From Turritopsis dohrnii (lineage: Eukaryota; Cnidaria; Hydrozoa; Anthoathecata; Oceaniidae), in assembly GCA_027922465.2 (NCBI GenBank), contig BQMF02000010.1:1302001-1366000 (forward strand): DNA of 64,000 nt, given 5' to 3'. The notes under the pieces were generated by a model that saw nothing but the letters and a program-made list of their open reading frames with translations, did not search any database and had not been told where the DNA came from. The number at the start of each line of letters is the position of its first letter. Position 1 is the stretch's first letter. Below are positions 28,932-40,081 of the stretch, one piece after another. Position numbers and translations under genes: made by a program.

Positions 28932-31687
28932 CCCAGCCGGCAAAAAGACGTTTTAAAAACGTCTTAAAGACGTCTTGGAAGACGTCTTAAATCCGTCTTA
29001 AACTGGTCGGATTTGTCCGTTTAGAAAACGTCTTTTCAAGACGTCTTTAAGACGTCTTCCAAGACGTCTTTAAGACGTTTTTTAAACGCATTTTAGACGT
29101 TTAAAACTTCTTTAAGACGTTTAAAAAACGTCTTTTCAAGACGTCTTTAAGACGTTGTAAAAAGACGTTTTCTAAACGGACAAATCCGATTAGTTTAAGA
29201 CGGATTTAAGACGTCTTTTTCTAACGTTTTAAAGACGTCATTTTATTTGCTAAAAACGCTTTTAAAACCACTTTAAGATGTGTTTTCAGGTGCGTTTCTC
29301 CTTGGGTAACAGAAGACTCATAATTAGTTTTTCAATGTCTTTATGTTTCAGTAATAATGAATGAATGAATGAATGAATAAAGAAATCAATAAGAAAACTG
29401 ATGATAAAATCTTCTTATTCAAATAAATATTTACATGTAGTTTATAAATTAATTGGGGAACAAATAGCTCATAACACTGCCAAAGTTTAAAGCTGGTCAT
29501 TATTAAAAAATATTCCGTAAAACATAAGTATAGTCTTTCATAAAATATAAAGGTATAAAAACGACTCTTGAAAAAGGGTTAGCTAAACCGAAGTAATGTT
29601 CAAATTTTAGAAATTGGCATGGGTTGGAACTGTTTCTTGTTTGATTTTACTGCAACTAAAACTCAGAATGACAGAAACTCTTTGAAAACCATCCAAAAAG
29701 ACATGCAAATAAAAATGGTGATTTTTCAATTAGCAGGAGCAGCTGTTGTTGTCATGTTTTCCTTCAGTGAAACGAGATCAGTTTTTAGTTTATCGCATGA
29801 TTTTGTGTATTTCCTCCTCCTCAGCTTTTTTGACAGTAATCTAAAATACAAAAACCCTATTTAATGAGAGGTGTTATAACAATCACAAAAATGAAAACAT
29901 CTAGAGTAAACAGGACACATACCAGTAACTGCTTGATATAATATTTTCTTCTCACTTTTTTTTGTTATCATGTTAAGAGAACAATAAGCGACTTGGGTGG
30001 AAAATAATCTAAATAAAGAATGACAAACACTTTTAGCAGAACAGAACAAACAGAATGCAGAAAGGATACACACAATAAAGTAATGTGTGCAACAAGCATA
30101 GATAAGCATGAAAATTAAATTAAAAAAGTTAATTACCATTTCAGTATTAAATTAACAGCGTACTGGAAATCTGATTTATTTACTTGGATTAGCTGAAACC
30201 TGAAAAACAGGCAAAACATTCATGTCTATCATTAAACTCCATAGACATTTCGAAACATCATCGAAGTGTATATGACAGAACAACAAACTCATAACAAGCA
30301 CAAAAATTAAATATCACTGCAACAAACACAAGAATAACATAGATACTGATGTAATTTTATTTTTAAATCTTGAATATAAAAACAAATATGACAGACAAAC
30401 TTTTCCAAAAACTCGTTATTGTGCTAGTTATTGGGTAAAATAAATTAATCTAGAGTGTCTTAATCAAAGTGAAATGTCTAAACTTTAAATGTCTAAACTA
30501 AACTTTGCATCCATCATAGTAAAACAACCATCATTTAAGAAATTCATCTTTTCGTACAACTTCAAAGTTCTGAATGGAAAAAAATATTTCATGCGTTCGA
30601 AAATTTGTTCTAAAATTTTTGCAATGTCATTTGAGGATGGTTTCTACTTATTGGTAGTGAGTTATTAATCAGAAATGATTACTACAGATAAATTTGTGAT
30701 GAATTACTGATTAATTTACTAAAAATTATAACTTATGATTTTATCCTTCAAAAAGGATTCCATAATTTCATGGTACTACATTATACTATACTGCTAGGAT
30801 CACTTTTAATCATATGAATATTCTGAAGTAACTACAAGCAAAAGCATCACAGTCATCATCTATCAGCCATCCACAAATCACTTCATTACATTACTACACT
30901 TCTACTACTACATTAAACCAATGACAAAGCAAATTGAAACAGAAAAAATCTCTCACGGAATGAAACAGGAAAGTCAGTAAGTTGCTAATATAAAGTTAAA
31001 CAACAAAACTCAAAACTTGAAATATTGCTAGAAATCTTTATAAATAAAGCATAAATCTTCCACTACTGACTACTCACGTCCTCAAACTAACATAAACATT
31101 GACTTAATCTCAAGTAACAAAATCATATAGATTTATATATTTAAAATTATATTTAAAAAGTAAAAAAAAACTTACCAATTTATCAGCGAAGTCTTGGTTT
31201 ATGCAGTGAGAAATCACAACTTCCAGAAATATTTTGTAAAATTGACGAACGGGAGATCCGATAACATTAGAAAATGTTTCAAAGCTTTTTACCAATGAAA
31301 TGTAAAATTTTTTGCTACTTAAAAGAAAGATATAATAGTTGTTTTTGTAAAATTAAAAAAAAAACTGACAAGTTTGAAACTTTTATATCAATATTTACGA
31401 ATACACTATTAATATTTACCCCCGTCATTTCTTCCCGGCACACGCGAAATCGAAATTCAAGGACGTCTTAAAATACGCATTAAAAACGTCTTTCCAAGTC
31501 CTCCTTTAAAACATGAATTCGACGACATTGCGAAAACGATAATAAGACGTCTTCAAAACGTCTGATTCTAAGACGTCTTCTGAAAACGCATTATGGGCGT
31601 TTTAAATGCGCATTATCAAGATACGTCTTATGAAGACCTAATTAAGACGAATTAAAGACGTCTTCAAAACGTCTTGTGCCGGCTGGG
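28932..31687. mobile_element. 2,756-bp GACGTC-type transposon inserted in the Helentron, TSD TA
   Basis: Termini CCCAGCCGGCA and TGCCGGCTGGG, TSD TA (28,930-28,931 and 31,688-31,689). Removing it with one TA joins ...VND and NEPVVLNDEV in frame. Both subterminal regions (28,942-29,290 and 31,455-31,680) are packed with AAGACGTCTT-like palindromes. 28,985-29,215 folds on itself (TAAACGGACAAATCCG pairs with CGGATTTGTCCGTTTA). No transposase is recognised in the 2.1-kb AT-rich interior (29.3-31.4 kb), so it is non-autonomous. The truncated relative at 11,286 carries the only transposase-like ORF of this terminus type. Confidence 0.9.
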
Positions 31688-31689
31688 TA

Positions 31690-34315
31690 ATGAACCTGTT
31701 GTTCTGAATGATGAGGTGATGGAAGGGAAAAGTGTTAACTGTACTTATCCACCTGTCATTTCATTAATGAGCAGCAAAAGTAAAATGAAATGCAGAAAAA
31801 CTCGTGTTGTCTTGAGATATCATGTACCTAACAGACATTGATTTCCTGAACAATATGCACATCATTTGTTGTTTATGTATTTTCCTTTCCGGATTGAAAA
31901 GGAATTGCTATGTGACACTTATTTGGAAAAACTTTCACAGCCTGGTGTTCTTGATTTAGTTAATAGCAATAAAACAAAGTTTGAGCCATATGGTGAACTT
32001 GTTGATGAAGCTTTTCGAAACTACCGAGCAGATCTTGAAACCAGTTTTGATCCGTTTACACAAAAAGAAAATGAGGAAATACAAGATTTGTTGAATGATC
32101 ACATCTCTGACGATGAATTTGAGGATAAAAATGCAACTGCTACATCAGGAATTGTTCCAGAAAGACAATATGTTCTAAATGACAAGGAAATCAACACAAA
32201 GATACGTTCTCTTAACAATAAACAACGGGAAATCTTTGACACTGTCTTATCGTGGGCAAATATTTTGATCAAATACAGGAACAGTGCTGTATTAAAAGGT
32301 GTCGATACTTTGTACAACTTCTTAACTGGTCAAGGTGGCTGTGGTAAATCACATTTGTTGAAAACAGTGTATCATGCCATTTCTAAAGAATTACTTCGTA
32401 AAGCTACTAACCCAGAAAAACCAAGAGTGTTATTGTTAGCGCCGACTGGTGTAGCTGCTGTCAACATAGGTGGTACTACAATACACTCGGGATTGGGAAT
32501 GTATGGAAAAGGTTATACTCCACTTAGTGACAAAATGAGATCATCACTGCGAAACAAGCTTTCGGAAGTGACTATGTTAATTATTGATGAAATATCGATG
32601 GTTTCGGAAGAACTGTTCAAGAATGTACATTTACGGTTATGTGAGATATTTGGTGTTAGTACTCATGTCCCATTTGCTGGTAGAACTATCATTGCATCTG
32701 GTGATTTTTTTCAGCTTCCTCCAGTAATGGCAAAGCCTGTTTATATGTGTAGTGGATTTGTTGAAAGTTTACTACAACTTTGGAGTAATTTCAAGATTGC
32801 AGAGCTAACTGAAGTAATGCGACAGCAAGGTGACTATGTATTCATTGACCTCCTTCACAATATGCGCACTGCTAATTTATCTCCTAAGGACGAAAATCTT
32901 TTTTGATCTCGCTTCATTTTCGATTCCTCCCCAGATTATCCTATTGAAGCTATTCATTTATTTGCTGAAAATGCTCCAGCTACCGCTTACAACCAAAAAA
33001 GGCTTGAAAGTTTGAACAGTCAAGAATTTGTGATCAATGCGATCGATGATTTGCCAAAAGGCGTACCTGACAGATTAATCACTGATGCAATTAATCGTAA
33101 GCACACTGACACTGGTGGTCCTCCAACAAAGCTTATTCTCAAAGTCGGGGCAAAAGTTATGCTTACCTCTAATATCGACATAGCTGATAAACTTATAAAT
33201 GGACAAATTGGTGTTGTCAAGTCTATCGAATGCAGCTGCAACAAAGTCACAAAAATTTATGTAAAATTTATGGATGAGCATGCCGGGTTAATGAAAATGG
33301 CTTCTGATCATTTTGCTAGGACTCACAACTATGTTCCAATAGACCGAACTGAAACTGAAATTCATATTCACAAAAGAAAGCTCTCCTCACCAGTGATTAA
33401 AAGAACACAGTTCCCTTTAGTCCTTTCTTGGGGAACAAGTATTCACAAGGTTCAAAGTTTAAGTGTGTCGGAAGCAGTTATTAGTTTTCAGTTGCAGAAG
33501 CAAAGAAAATTCAATGCTGGTCAAATGTATGTTGCTATGAGTCGTGTTAGAACACTCAGTGCTTTGCACTTAACTGGAATGTTTAACAAAAAAGCCATCA
33601 AAGCTGACAAGAAAGTATTCACTGAATACGAGCGGATGCGCCAAAGTTGTATGTTATCTCCTCCTGAATCAATGGGGCCTTTATCTGCTAATTCCTTAAC
33701 CATCAGTTTGTTAAATGTAAGATCGTTATCTTTACATGCACCTGATCTAGCTTGTGTGAAAAAACTAATAGAAAGTGATGTAATTTGTCTGACAGAGACC
33801 CAGTTACTCCGACATGATGATGTTTCAGGGATATGTGATACATTGGCTGCTTTTGAAGATTTTACCTTCAATAATGCTGACAACAAATATGAAAGTATAG
33901 CCGTTGGTGTTAAAGTAATAGAGTATTATGACGGTGGATCTTTAGAACCAGGATTTTCATCTTTCTACATAAACAAAAAATCTTTTTTCGGATAGGAGTA
34001 CTGTACATAAGTAATGGTAAACCAACACAATTGTTTTTCAACAAGTTGCATGATTTTATTAATTGTAATGATATTGACATTCTGCTTGGTGATTTTAACA
34101 TTGATTATTTCAAATCTAATGATATTCTTTCAGATGTACTTCGAAACTACGAAATGGCTGTATCTGAACCAACATATCTTGATGGATCATTGCTAGATCA
34201 TTGTTACATAAAGAAGAGTCTCATTAATAACTACACTATCAAATCATTAATTGTATCTGTTTTCTTTTCAGATCACAATGCTATTAAAATCCGACTAACT
34301 TTGAAGAATTCTTAA
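31690..34315 (+). pseudogene. Helentron PIF1-type helicase plus carboxyl-terminal endonuclease
   Basis: The frame resumes from the Rep region and passes a TGA at 31,839. It contains the Helitron linker HHLLFMYFPFRIEKELL and then the helicase: Walker A TGQGGCGKSH (32,329-32,358), LLAPTGVAAVNIGG, Walker B LIIDEISMV (32,580-32,606), motif III SGDFFQLPPV, and the late motifs SWGTSIHKVQ and YVAMSRVRT. A TGA at 32,904 is the third stop. From about 33,700 an APE-type endonuclease begins (SLLNVRSLS, VICLTETQLL). A frameshift in a T/A run near 33,985-33,995 separates it from LLGDFNIDYF (34,082-34,111) and FFSDHNAI (34,264-34,287), the catalytic metal and histidine motifs. The helicase unwinds DNA during replication-linked transfer; the endonuclease role in Helentrons is not settled. 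Confidence 0.9.
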
Positions 34316-35122
34316 TTTCCATTCATCCACAAGTGTGCAAATGCCTGCCATAGTGTCATCTCTAGTTGTTACAGAACTGTCTGAACTGTTATATTTGCTA
34401 AAGTAAGATTTCAATGGTGGATGGTCTTTCATGACTTACTGTTAAATTGTTATTGTATTTATCAGCCATATTGCCATGATGTGCTTCTAATTACATTTTG
34501 TCATTTTGATAAAAAAAAATGTACACTCCTATACATTACCAGTAAAAGTTCTACCATGACAATACTTAAAGATACTGTTGTATTATTACCACCTACCAAG
34601 TGAGCTGTTGCAAATTAAAAGGTAGAAAAATAGGAATAGTAAGACGATTAGAGGAGTATGGTTCAGACTAGAGAGTACATCCTGGTTGATGCAACTTGTG
34701 GATGATTCTGAAATGTCACTTGTGCTGTGTCGTAGATGTTCCTCTATAATTTCCATGTCACCATTACTAACTTTTAGCAACTTTAATTTGATACTTGTCC
34801 CATTATTGATATACAATGTTATTCCATATTCAATTCTTTTCCATATTAATTGTCATATTAATTTCCATATTGAAATGTAATTTCTGTTAGTAGTACCTTA
34901 ATGATTAAGTTTTAGTCCCTTAGAAAAAAATGAATAAAACTGTCAGGAAGAAGATAAATAAAATAGGTAATTATATTTTTTTTGACATTATATATTATAT
35001 AAATATTTATAATAGTACATTTGGTATCTATACTGAAATCATTTGAGAGACTGCTTCTTATTAGAACTAGAGCATGCTATATTATTTAATATATTGATTG
35101 AAAAATCTTTCATTTGCTTTAG
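34316..35122. other. Helentron 3' flank, no gene recognised
   Basis: AT-rich; should contain the Helentron 3' end, but I could not identify a terminal hairpin with confidence. Confidence 0.3.
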
Positions 35123-35545
35123 TTCGCAATGTTATGCCGTCACTGGAAGTTATGCCGTCACAGGAAGTGATGCCATCAGAGGAAGTTATGCGGTCACAGG
35201 TAGTTATACCATCACAGGAAGTTATGCCGTCACAGGAAAAATGGAATCAACCTGCTACAGGTACTGAAATGGCTTTTGTCTTTGTTTTTTAAATTATTGA
35301 GACACTGCTTCTTACTAAAACTACAGCATGCCATATTGCTTAATGTACTGATTGAATAATCTTTCATTTGCTTATTAGAACTCGATGTTATGCCATCAAA
35401 GGAAGAAAAGAAGCAACCTGAAACAGGTAATGAAATTTCTTTTTGTCTTTTTTCAATAAATGTATATTCATATAACATTTGGATTTTCTCTTTAGATTCA
35501 ATTGTTGCCTTTATCCACGCTATATCGCCTCAAAAAACAGCTTGA
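35123..35545 (+). CDS. Three-exon repeat-rich gene fragment
   Basis: Three exons join with consistent phases: 35,123-35,260, 35,379-35,426 and 35,496-35,545. Acceptors follow T-rich tracts (TTTGCTTTAG, GCTTATTAG, TCTCTTTAG) and donors are ACAG|GTACTG and ACAG|GTAATG. Exon 1 encodes six copies of a V-M-P-S-Q-E type hexapeptide, then KWNQPATG. Exon 2 (ELDVMPSKEEKKQPETG) looks like a duplicate of the end of exon 1 with its upstream intron (CTTTCATTTGCTT shared). Exon 3 ends SIVAFIHAISPQKTA-stop. The upstream start is not found. Function is unknown. It may be a downstream exon set of a gene in or beside the Helentron. Confidence 0.5.
35131..35238 (+). repeat. 18-bp minisatellite, six units, in frame
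   Basis: Six tandem 18-bp units of the form TTATGCCGTCACAGGAAG with 1-4 changes each. They are in the coding frame of the exon above and translate as M-P-S-Q-E-V repeats. Confidence 0.85.
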
Positions 35546-35569
35546 AAGTCCAAAGTCCAATATTACAAC

Positions 35570-35932
35570 TTGATGCTCCAAACTCAAAATGAGATTCATC
35601 GCGGAGTTTCGTGTAATTGTCAATTAAGACCTGCCTTGCTAGAAGCGGAAAAGAACAAGTCACAATTAAAATTGGCTAATATAAAACGAAGGCTAAACTA
35701 CATCAACAAGAGTAAGGAGGACATAAATGATAAAACTGTAATCACTGAAATTGAAGCAAATTTTAAATATCAAAAACTTGAGTGCAATGTGCAAAATATA
35801 TCTACTGTTTCAAAATGTGAAGAAAATGAAACTGTAACAGTACTCGAGTTTGTCAATATTGACAATCGTCCTGTCATTAATACAAAGATAACTAAAGCCT
35901 CATGGCTTGAACAATTTCCGCATCAGGCCTAG
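35570..35932 (+). CDS. Hypothetical ORF running into the dispersed repeat
   Basis: A 120-codon open frame, lysine- and glutamate-rich (NEIHRGVSCNCQLRPALLEA, KLANIKRRLNYINKSK). It looks coiled-coil-prone and coding-like, but I do not recognise a family. The last roughly 12 codons lie in repeat copy B, so the natural end is lost or lies in another exon. Confidence 0.35.
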   Translation: MMLQTQNEIHRGVSCNCQLRPALLEAEKNKSQLKLANIKRRLNYINKSKEDINDKTVITEIEANFKYQKLECNVQNISTVSKCEENETVTVLEFVNIDNRPVINTKITKASWLEQFPHQA

Positions 35933-36458
35933 AGGAAATTGCTTTAGGCTAACTTTCAAGATATCTGAATGACTATCCAATCTTTTCTTGCTGCTTATGT
36001 GAGAACAGGTCTATCGCAATTCCCAAAATATGAGTTACGGTTCACATGGAAAATAAAATGATATTCGATAGAAGTGAACCAAAATCATTTGAAAAATAGG
36101 CTGCATGGGATTGAAGACTTTCACAACACTATTAAAATATTAAAGTCATACAAGCAAACTCGTTTAAAAACTATTTATGATCTGCAAGTAACTGCCGACT
36201 TTGATATCAGGACCTTACAATTGTTCTTCGTGCACACCTTCAAAATTTTGCCAGAAATGTGAATTTGGAGATATATTTAAGTAAACATTACATGAAATTG
36301 TTCACAACTGCATTAATAAGAGCAGGAGAAACTTGGGCATTTCAAAGATTTTAATCCATGACATTTAACAGGATTACAAGAGGATAAAAATTACATTGCT
36401 TATACATAAACTTAAATCAACATAACATACAATATGAAAATCTATTTCTACTAAACCA

Positions 36459-36632
36459 ACCAGTCGCGGATCCAGTGGTAAGCCGCAACTTGTGTAGGAG
36501 AGTGTTAGCAATTCAAACATAAAAGAAAAAGGTTCAAATAATCCCATTGATAATATGAACTGAAGTCACAAATTATGTCAATGCGCTTCTCCACAAGTTG
36601 CAACTACACTCTAGATCCACCACTGTCTCCAT
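36459..36632 (+). mobile_element. Compact hAT-like MITE
   Basis: About 170 bp between GCGGATCCAGTGGTAAGCCG and CACTCTAGATCCACCACTGT. The core (GAGAGTGTTAGCAATTC, AAATAATCCCATTGATAATA) is shared with 9,940-10,395 and 59,112-59,276. The ends match the general CAGTGG-GGATC style of hAT termini. Confidence 0.65.
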
Positions 36633-36743
36633 ATTTCCACTTCCATAGAGTTTACAAATAACACCAATGTGCACGAAAAGACAAATGACACAATGAAATT
36701 TTGTTAGGATCTGTATGAAAATGTTCTTTTCAAACATGATATA

Positions 36744-37384
36744 CCTTAAAGGGATTTTTTTGCGTGGACTAACTTTTGCGAGCCAAGGTTTGAGAGCGTT
36801 TTGCGTGGATTAACTTTTTGAGTCGGAGCTTCTAAAGGAAAATGTTTGGATTTATATTTGCGAATGGGCACAAAGTGCAATGTGTGTACTTTATAATATA
36901 CTCAAAAGAAGAACTAAACTTGAAATTTAATTTTTCAAAAAATCTTTTTCTACTTAACCTTCTGTTAATATAACTTAAAAAATCATAATTTTACAAGCGA
37001 AAGAACTTTTATTCTACATGAACGAGCTCTTTATATTTCTGCATAAAGCCGGTCTTTTTCAAGATCGCTGAAAAGTTTGGGATCCTGGAGCCAAGAATTT
37101 ATAATGACATACAAAAGTTCAAAATAAATGTAGCCTATGTTATACAAGAAAAAGAAACATGTCTGAAATTAGCAGCGATGAAAGTTTTAGTTACGAATTT
37201 TTATATACGAACAACAAGTTAGTTCCATAGGTACACAGAGCCAAAAAATGAGCAAATAAAATCATGAAATTTTGCGTGCATTTATTTTCACGAATCGTTC
37301 ATTTGCGTCAATTTATTTTTGCAAATTTGACTAAAATTCGCAAAAGTCGCAAAACTAAATCCACGCAAAAAAATCCCATTAAGG
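36744..37384. mobile_element. 641-bp MITE, TSD TA
   Basis: Ends CCTTAAAGGGATTTTTTTGC and the matching complement of CCTTAATGGGATTTTTTTGC, extending through GCGTGGA. Flanked by TA (36,742-36,743 and 37,385-37,386). Copy A of the surrounding repeat (about 10,505) reads directly from ACACGATAT to CTTGTGTCC, an empty site. Internal text is rich in GCGAA/TTCGC words; no ORF. Confidence 0.8.
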
Positions 37385-38601
37385 TATTGTGTCCTAGAAG
37401 ATATTACACTCCAAATTTTCACAAGGCTTTAGTGATCTCATTGTATGTATATAATTGGTTGGATTTGAATCATCATCCAAAGTTTGTTTTCCTGACATAT
37501 ATCCAAACTAAATCATTGTGCCTCCATTGAATGATTTGCAGGATTATTTTGAACAATGTAATCTTAAAATCTTTTAAATGTGAATTTAAAGCTAATCTGT
37601 TCCACACAGTGATAAATTGACCGACCATTGTACAGTGCTGAATAATTTGATACAGTCTGGAATTCCCCAAATTAGCTACTCCCTTCTTTAATTTATTACT
37701 GCTTTTCAATTCACTATGATGTTTCAGAGCCAAAAAAACAGTTTCATAAGACATATCGTTCACCAATATCTTGCACATGTTTATACTTGCAGTATGTATG
37801 TTTGGATCAATTCATTCACAACACAAGTGATTTGTGCTGCTATGACAATGTCATTTGTTTTTGTTTTTTTTTTCAATATCTTCAACTTTCCGTGTTATAT
37901 TTATTAAATGAAATGAATATATTTCATGCATTTATTGATAGGACGTATGACGTATTCACCAGTAATTTTGATACTACATACATTTCTGCTGTGATTTTAA
38001 AGTTTTTTTCACAATAAAGTTTCGTTTACGATCAAACATTCACCTTCTTTTTCAAGAATTTTTTTCCAGGGTCAGCTAAATATCAATATTTCCTCCGTAA
38101 GGAACGTTCTCATGATTATATTTCGATTGCAATAGTAGATAAAGTCTTAAAATTCTTCTTCAAAGCTTTTTCTAAATAATCTATATATACAACTTCCTCA
38201 AAACGTAAACTAAATCGGTTCGAGAATGTTTCACGTGCTCGGTGTGCATATTTTACTGACTTTTTAAAGAAGTTTTAAAGGATAATTGAACTGGGAAGTT
38301 TTCAACATAAAACGGCCAAAATAACTTCTAAAAGTATTCCAAAAGTATTAAAAAGTTAACATTTTTATGAATTGATATTGAAAGTGGCCTTTTAGTATTA
38401 CATTTTGCATAGAGTTTTGGGTCTTTCATTAACTATTCTGAATAAACAAACAATTTGAAATCCGAACGGACTTTCCGAAAACGGCAAAAATCTGTTACAT
38501 AGACAGTCAGATAGTTAGATAGAATGTCTAAACCAAACAATTTCCTACGCATAGCGCGCGGAAATTGAAAAAGCACAGGGGAAGCTGTAAAAAGGAAAGA
38601 G

Positions 38602-39162
38602 GTGCAGATCAATGATGACAGCGGTATTACTAAACTCACACTCTGGGGATCAAATATTGAACAGATTCCCAGTAATGGAGTATATACCGTTATGGATGCT
38701 AAAGTGAAAGAATGGCCAAAAGGTGTGTTTTCACTAAATACTACACCAGCAACGACCATTATGAAAGCAGATGCTGATATCAAGCAATCACGAGCCCAAG
38801 TTCCAGAATTGGTATCAAAAACTGTGATGTTGCCACCTATATCTATTCATTCGATTCAGTCACTAAAAAGTTGTCCAAATTGTTTCCAACAGACTGAATT
38901 TTCGGAAAAAAAGCTATTTAAATGCTCTAAATGTAACCACATGACCTTAGTCAAAAACATGGAGAGCAGTTACGTCGTGAAGTTAAATTTTCAGGTTGAG
39001 GGTTTGATAACAATATTTCACCAGGAATTGAAGACCTATTTCTGTGATAACATTCCAAGACAAATAGAAGAAATAGCTGAAGCCATATTAAGTGATGAAG
39101 AAACCGGATTAATTGTGAATGCACGTGGCTTCTGTATTGGCATAGAGAGAGACAGACCTTAA
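38602..39162 (+). CDS. RPA1-like OB-fold single-strand DNA-binding ORF, 5' incomplete
   Basis: A 186-codon frame. The first roughly 60 residues follow the RPA large-subunit OB-fold pattern (DDSGITKLTLWGSNIEQIPS, then VYTVMDAKVKEWPKGVF and SLNTTPATTI). A zinc ribbon follows (CPNCFQQTEF, then KCSKCNHM), and a second OB-like segment ends at LIVNARGFCIGI. Such proteins bind single-stranded DNA, and Helitron/Helentron elements commonly carry RPA-like ORFs. It lies 4.3 kb downstream of the Helentron helicase in the same orientation, so it may be that element's accessory gene separated by later insertions. The amino-terminal part is missing: upstream sequence is repeat copy B. Confidence 0.65.
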   Translation: MQINDDSGITKLTLWGSNIEQIPSNGVYTVMDAKVKEWPKGVFSLNTTPATTIMKADADIKQSRAQVPELVSKTVMLPPISIHSIQSLKSCPNCFQQTEFSEKKLFKCSKCNHMTLVKNMESSYVVKLNFQVEGLITIFHQELKTYFCDNIPRQIEEIAEAILSDEETGLIVNARGFCIGIERDRP

Positions 39163-40081
39163 ATGGTTGAAGAGACAGGCCTTAAATGGTTCAAACGTTT
39201 TGTGTTGCATATTATGTATCTTCTGTTTTATTTACTGTGAAATCTTTTGTTACGAAAAATTTGTGTTTTTGTTTCTGATTTGGTGAAGATCCTCACAAAG
39301 AAAATCAGTCACATTATGTACTAAATTCTAAAAAGCTTACCCATTTCTTTTTGGTGCATTACAAAGAGTCAAACACAACTATCATAACCTAATGCTTTAA
39401 TTCCTTCTTTCTATAAAGTATATATATTATATATTAGTAGTAGTGGTATATATACTTACTTGTGTTTAAAGAAAATCGCAGAAAAGTATGCTTCGTTTTT
39501 TATCTAAGCATTCCTCCATGCGTTTGATTTTAAGTTGAGAAATTTTCGCATGCAGAACGTATAGCAATTCTTTAGCCTTCGCGAAAGTTAATGCTTTCAA
39601 AAATGCTGAACTTAGCAATTTGCGAATGTTTATGCTTGCGAATAAAAATCTAGAAAATTTATTACGTATTGTAAATATAAAAAAAGGTTTTCTTGAAAAA
39701 TCCCTGTTTTTTAATATTTCATTTTTTTAAACTACTAGTGGCACTAGTGGTTTATGCTTTCGTAAAAACTTTTTGCGTCTAATTCGCGAAAGTATGCACA
39801 AAATTTCTACTACTATCGCGAAATTTTCTGTTTGCGAAGGAATCTATGCTTAATGCTTTCCACTAGACTAAAAAGATTGCAAGAATTGAAATGGTTGAAG
39901 TCAAGCGGCAAAAAAAAGGAGTAATGATTTCAACATTTTCGTTTTAGGATTTTAAAGCTATCCAATCAAATTACTAGGAAACTTCGTTTCGCGCGTCTTT
40001 TTTTTTCGGAAAACTGGCTTAGTAGTTTTTATTTCAGTGCAAATTTTTACTTCTAAGAAAGCTTCAAATAGCTCATTATGG
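39163..40081. other. No gene recognised
   Basis: Contains CGCGAAA/TTTCGCG-type words and TGCTTTCGC-like repeats (39,540-39,850), suggestive of a MITE of the same style as 36,744-37,384 and 62,414-62,942. I could not define matching ends. Confidence 0.3.

Larger units (their letters stand above)
25029..34315 (+). mobile_element. Helentron (Helitron2-type rolling-circle transposon), decayed, coding region
   Basis: In one orientation: hydrophobic leader, 2A-like motif, protease-like region, zinc-ribbon/HUH Rep, PIF1-type helicase and APE-type endonuclease. The endonuclease carboxyl-terminal to the helicase distinguishes Helentron-type from canonical Helitrons. The open frames are interrupted by in-frame stops at 26,122, 28,424, 31,839 and 32,904, by frameshifts near 26.3 and 33.99 kb, and by a 2,756-bp insertion. 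Element termini were not identified, so only the coding span is given. A more decayed copy of the 5' half begins at 61,887. Confidence 0.85.
35890..38355 (+). repeat. Long dispersed repeat, copy B
   Basis: Aligns with copy A (9,430-11,285, then 12,113-12,220). It contains a compact hAT-like MITE (36,459-36,632) and a 641-bp TA-flanked MITE (36,744-37,384) absent from copy A. It lacks the 827-bp GACGTC-element segment that copy A has at 11,286-12,112. Confidence 0.7.

Noticed and set aside
28424..32906. Three TGA codons in the Helentron frames suggested stop-codon recoding (TGA read as Trp or another residue).
   Set aside because: Other disabled genes here have TAA (21,381; 26,122) and TAG (51,848), and the Helentron also has frameshifts. 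The DIRS and LINE frames use TGG for Trp normally. TGG to TGA or CGA to TGA decay explains it.
35131..35238. CRISPR or centromeric satellite.
   Set aside because: Only six 18-bp units with no spacers, in frame within an exon-like segment.
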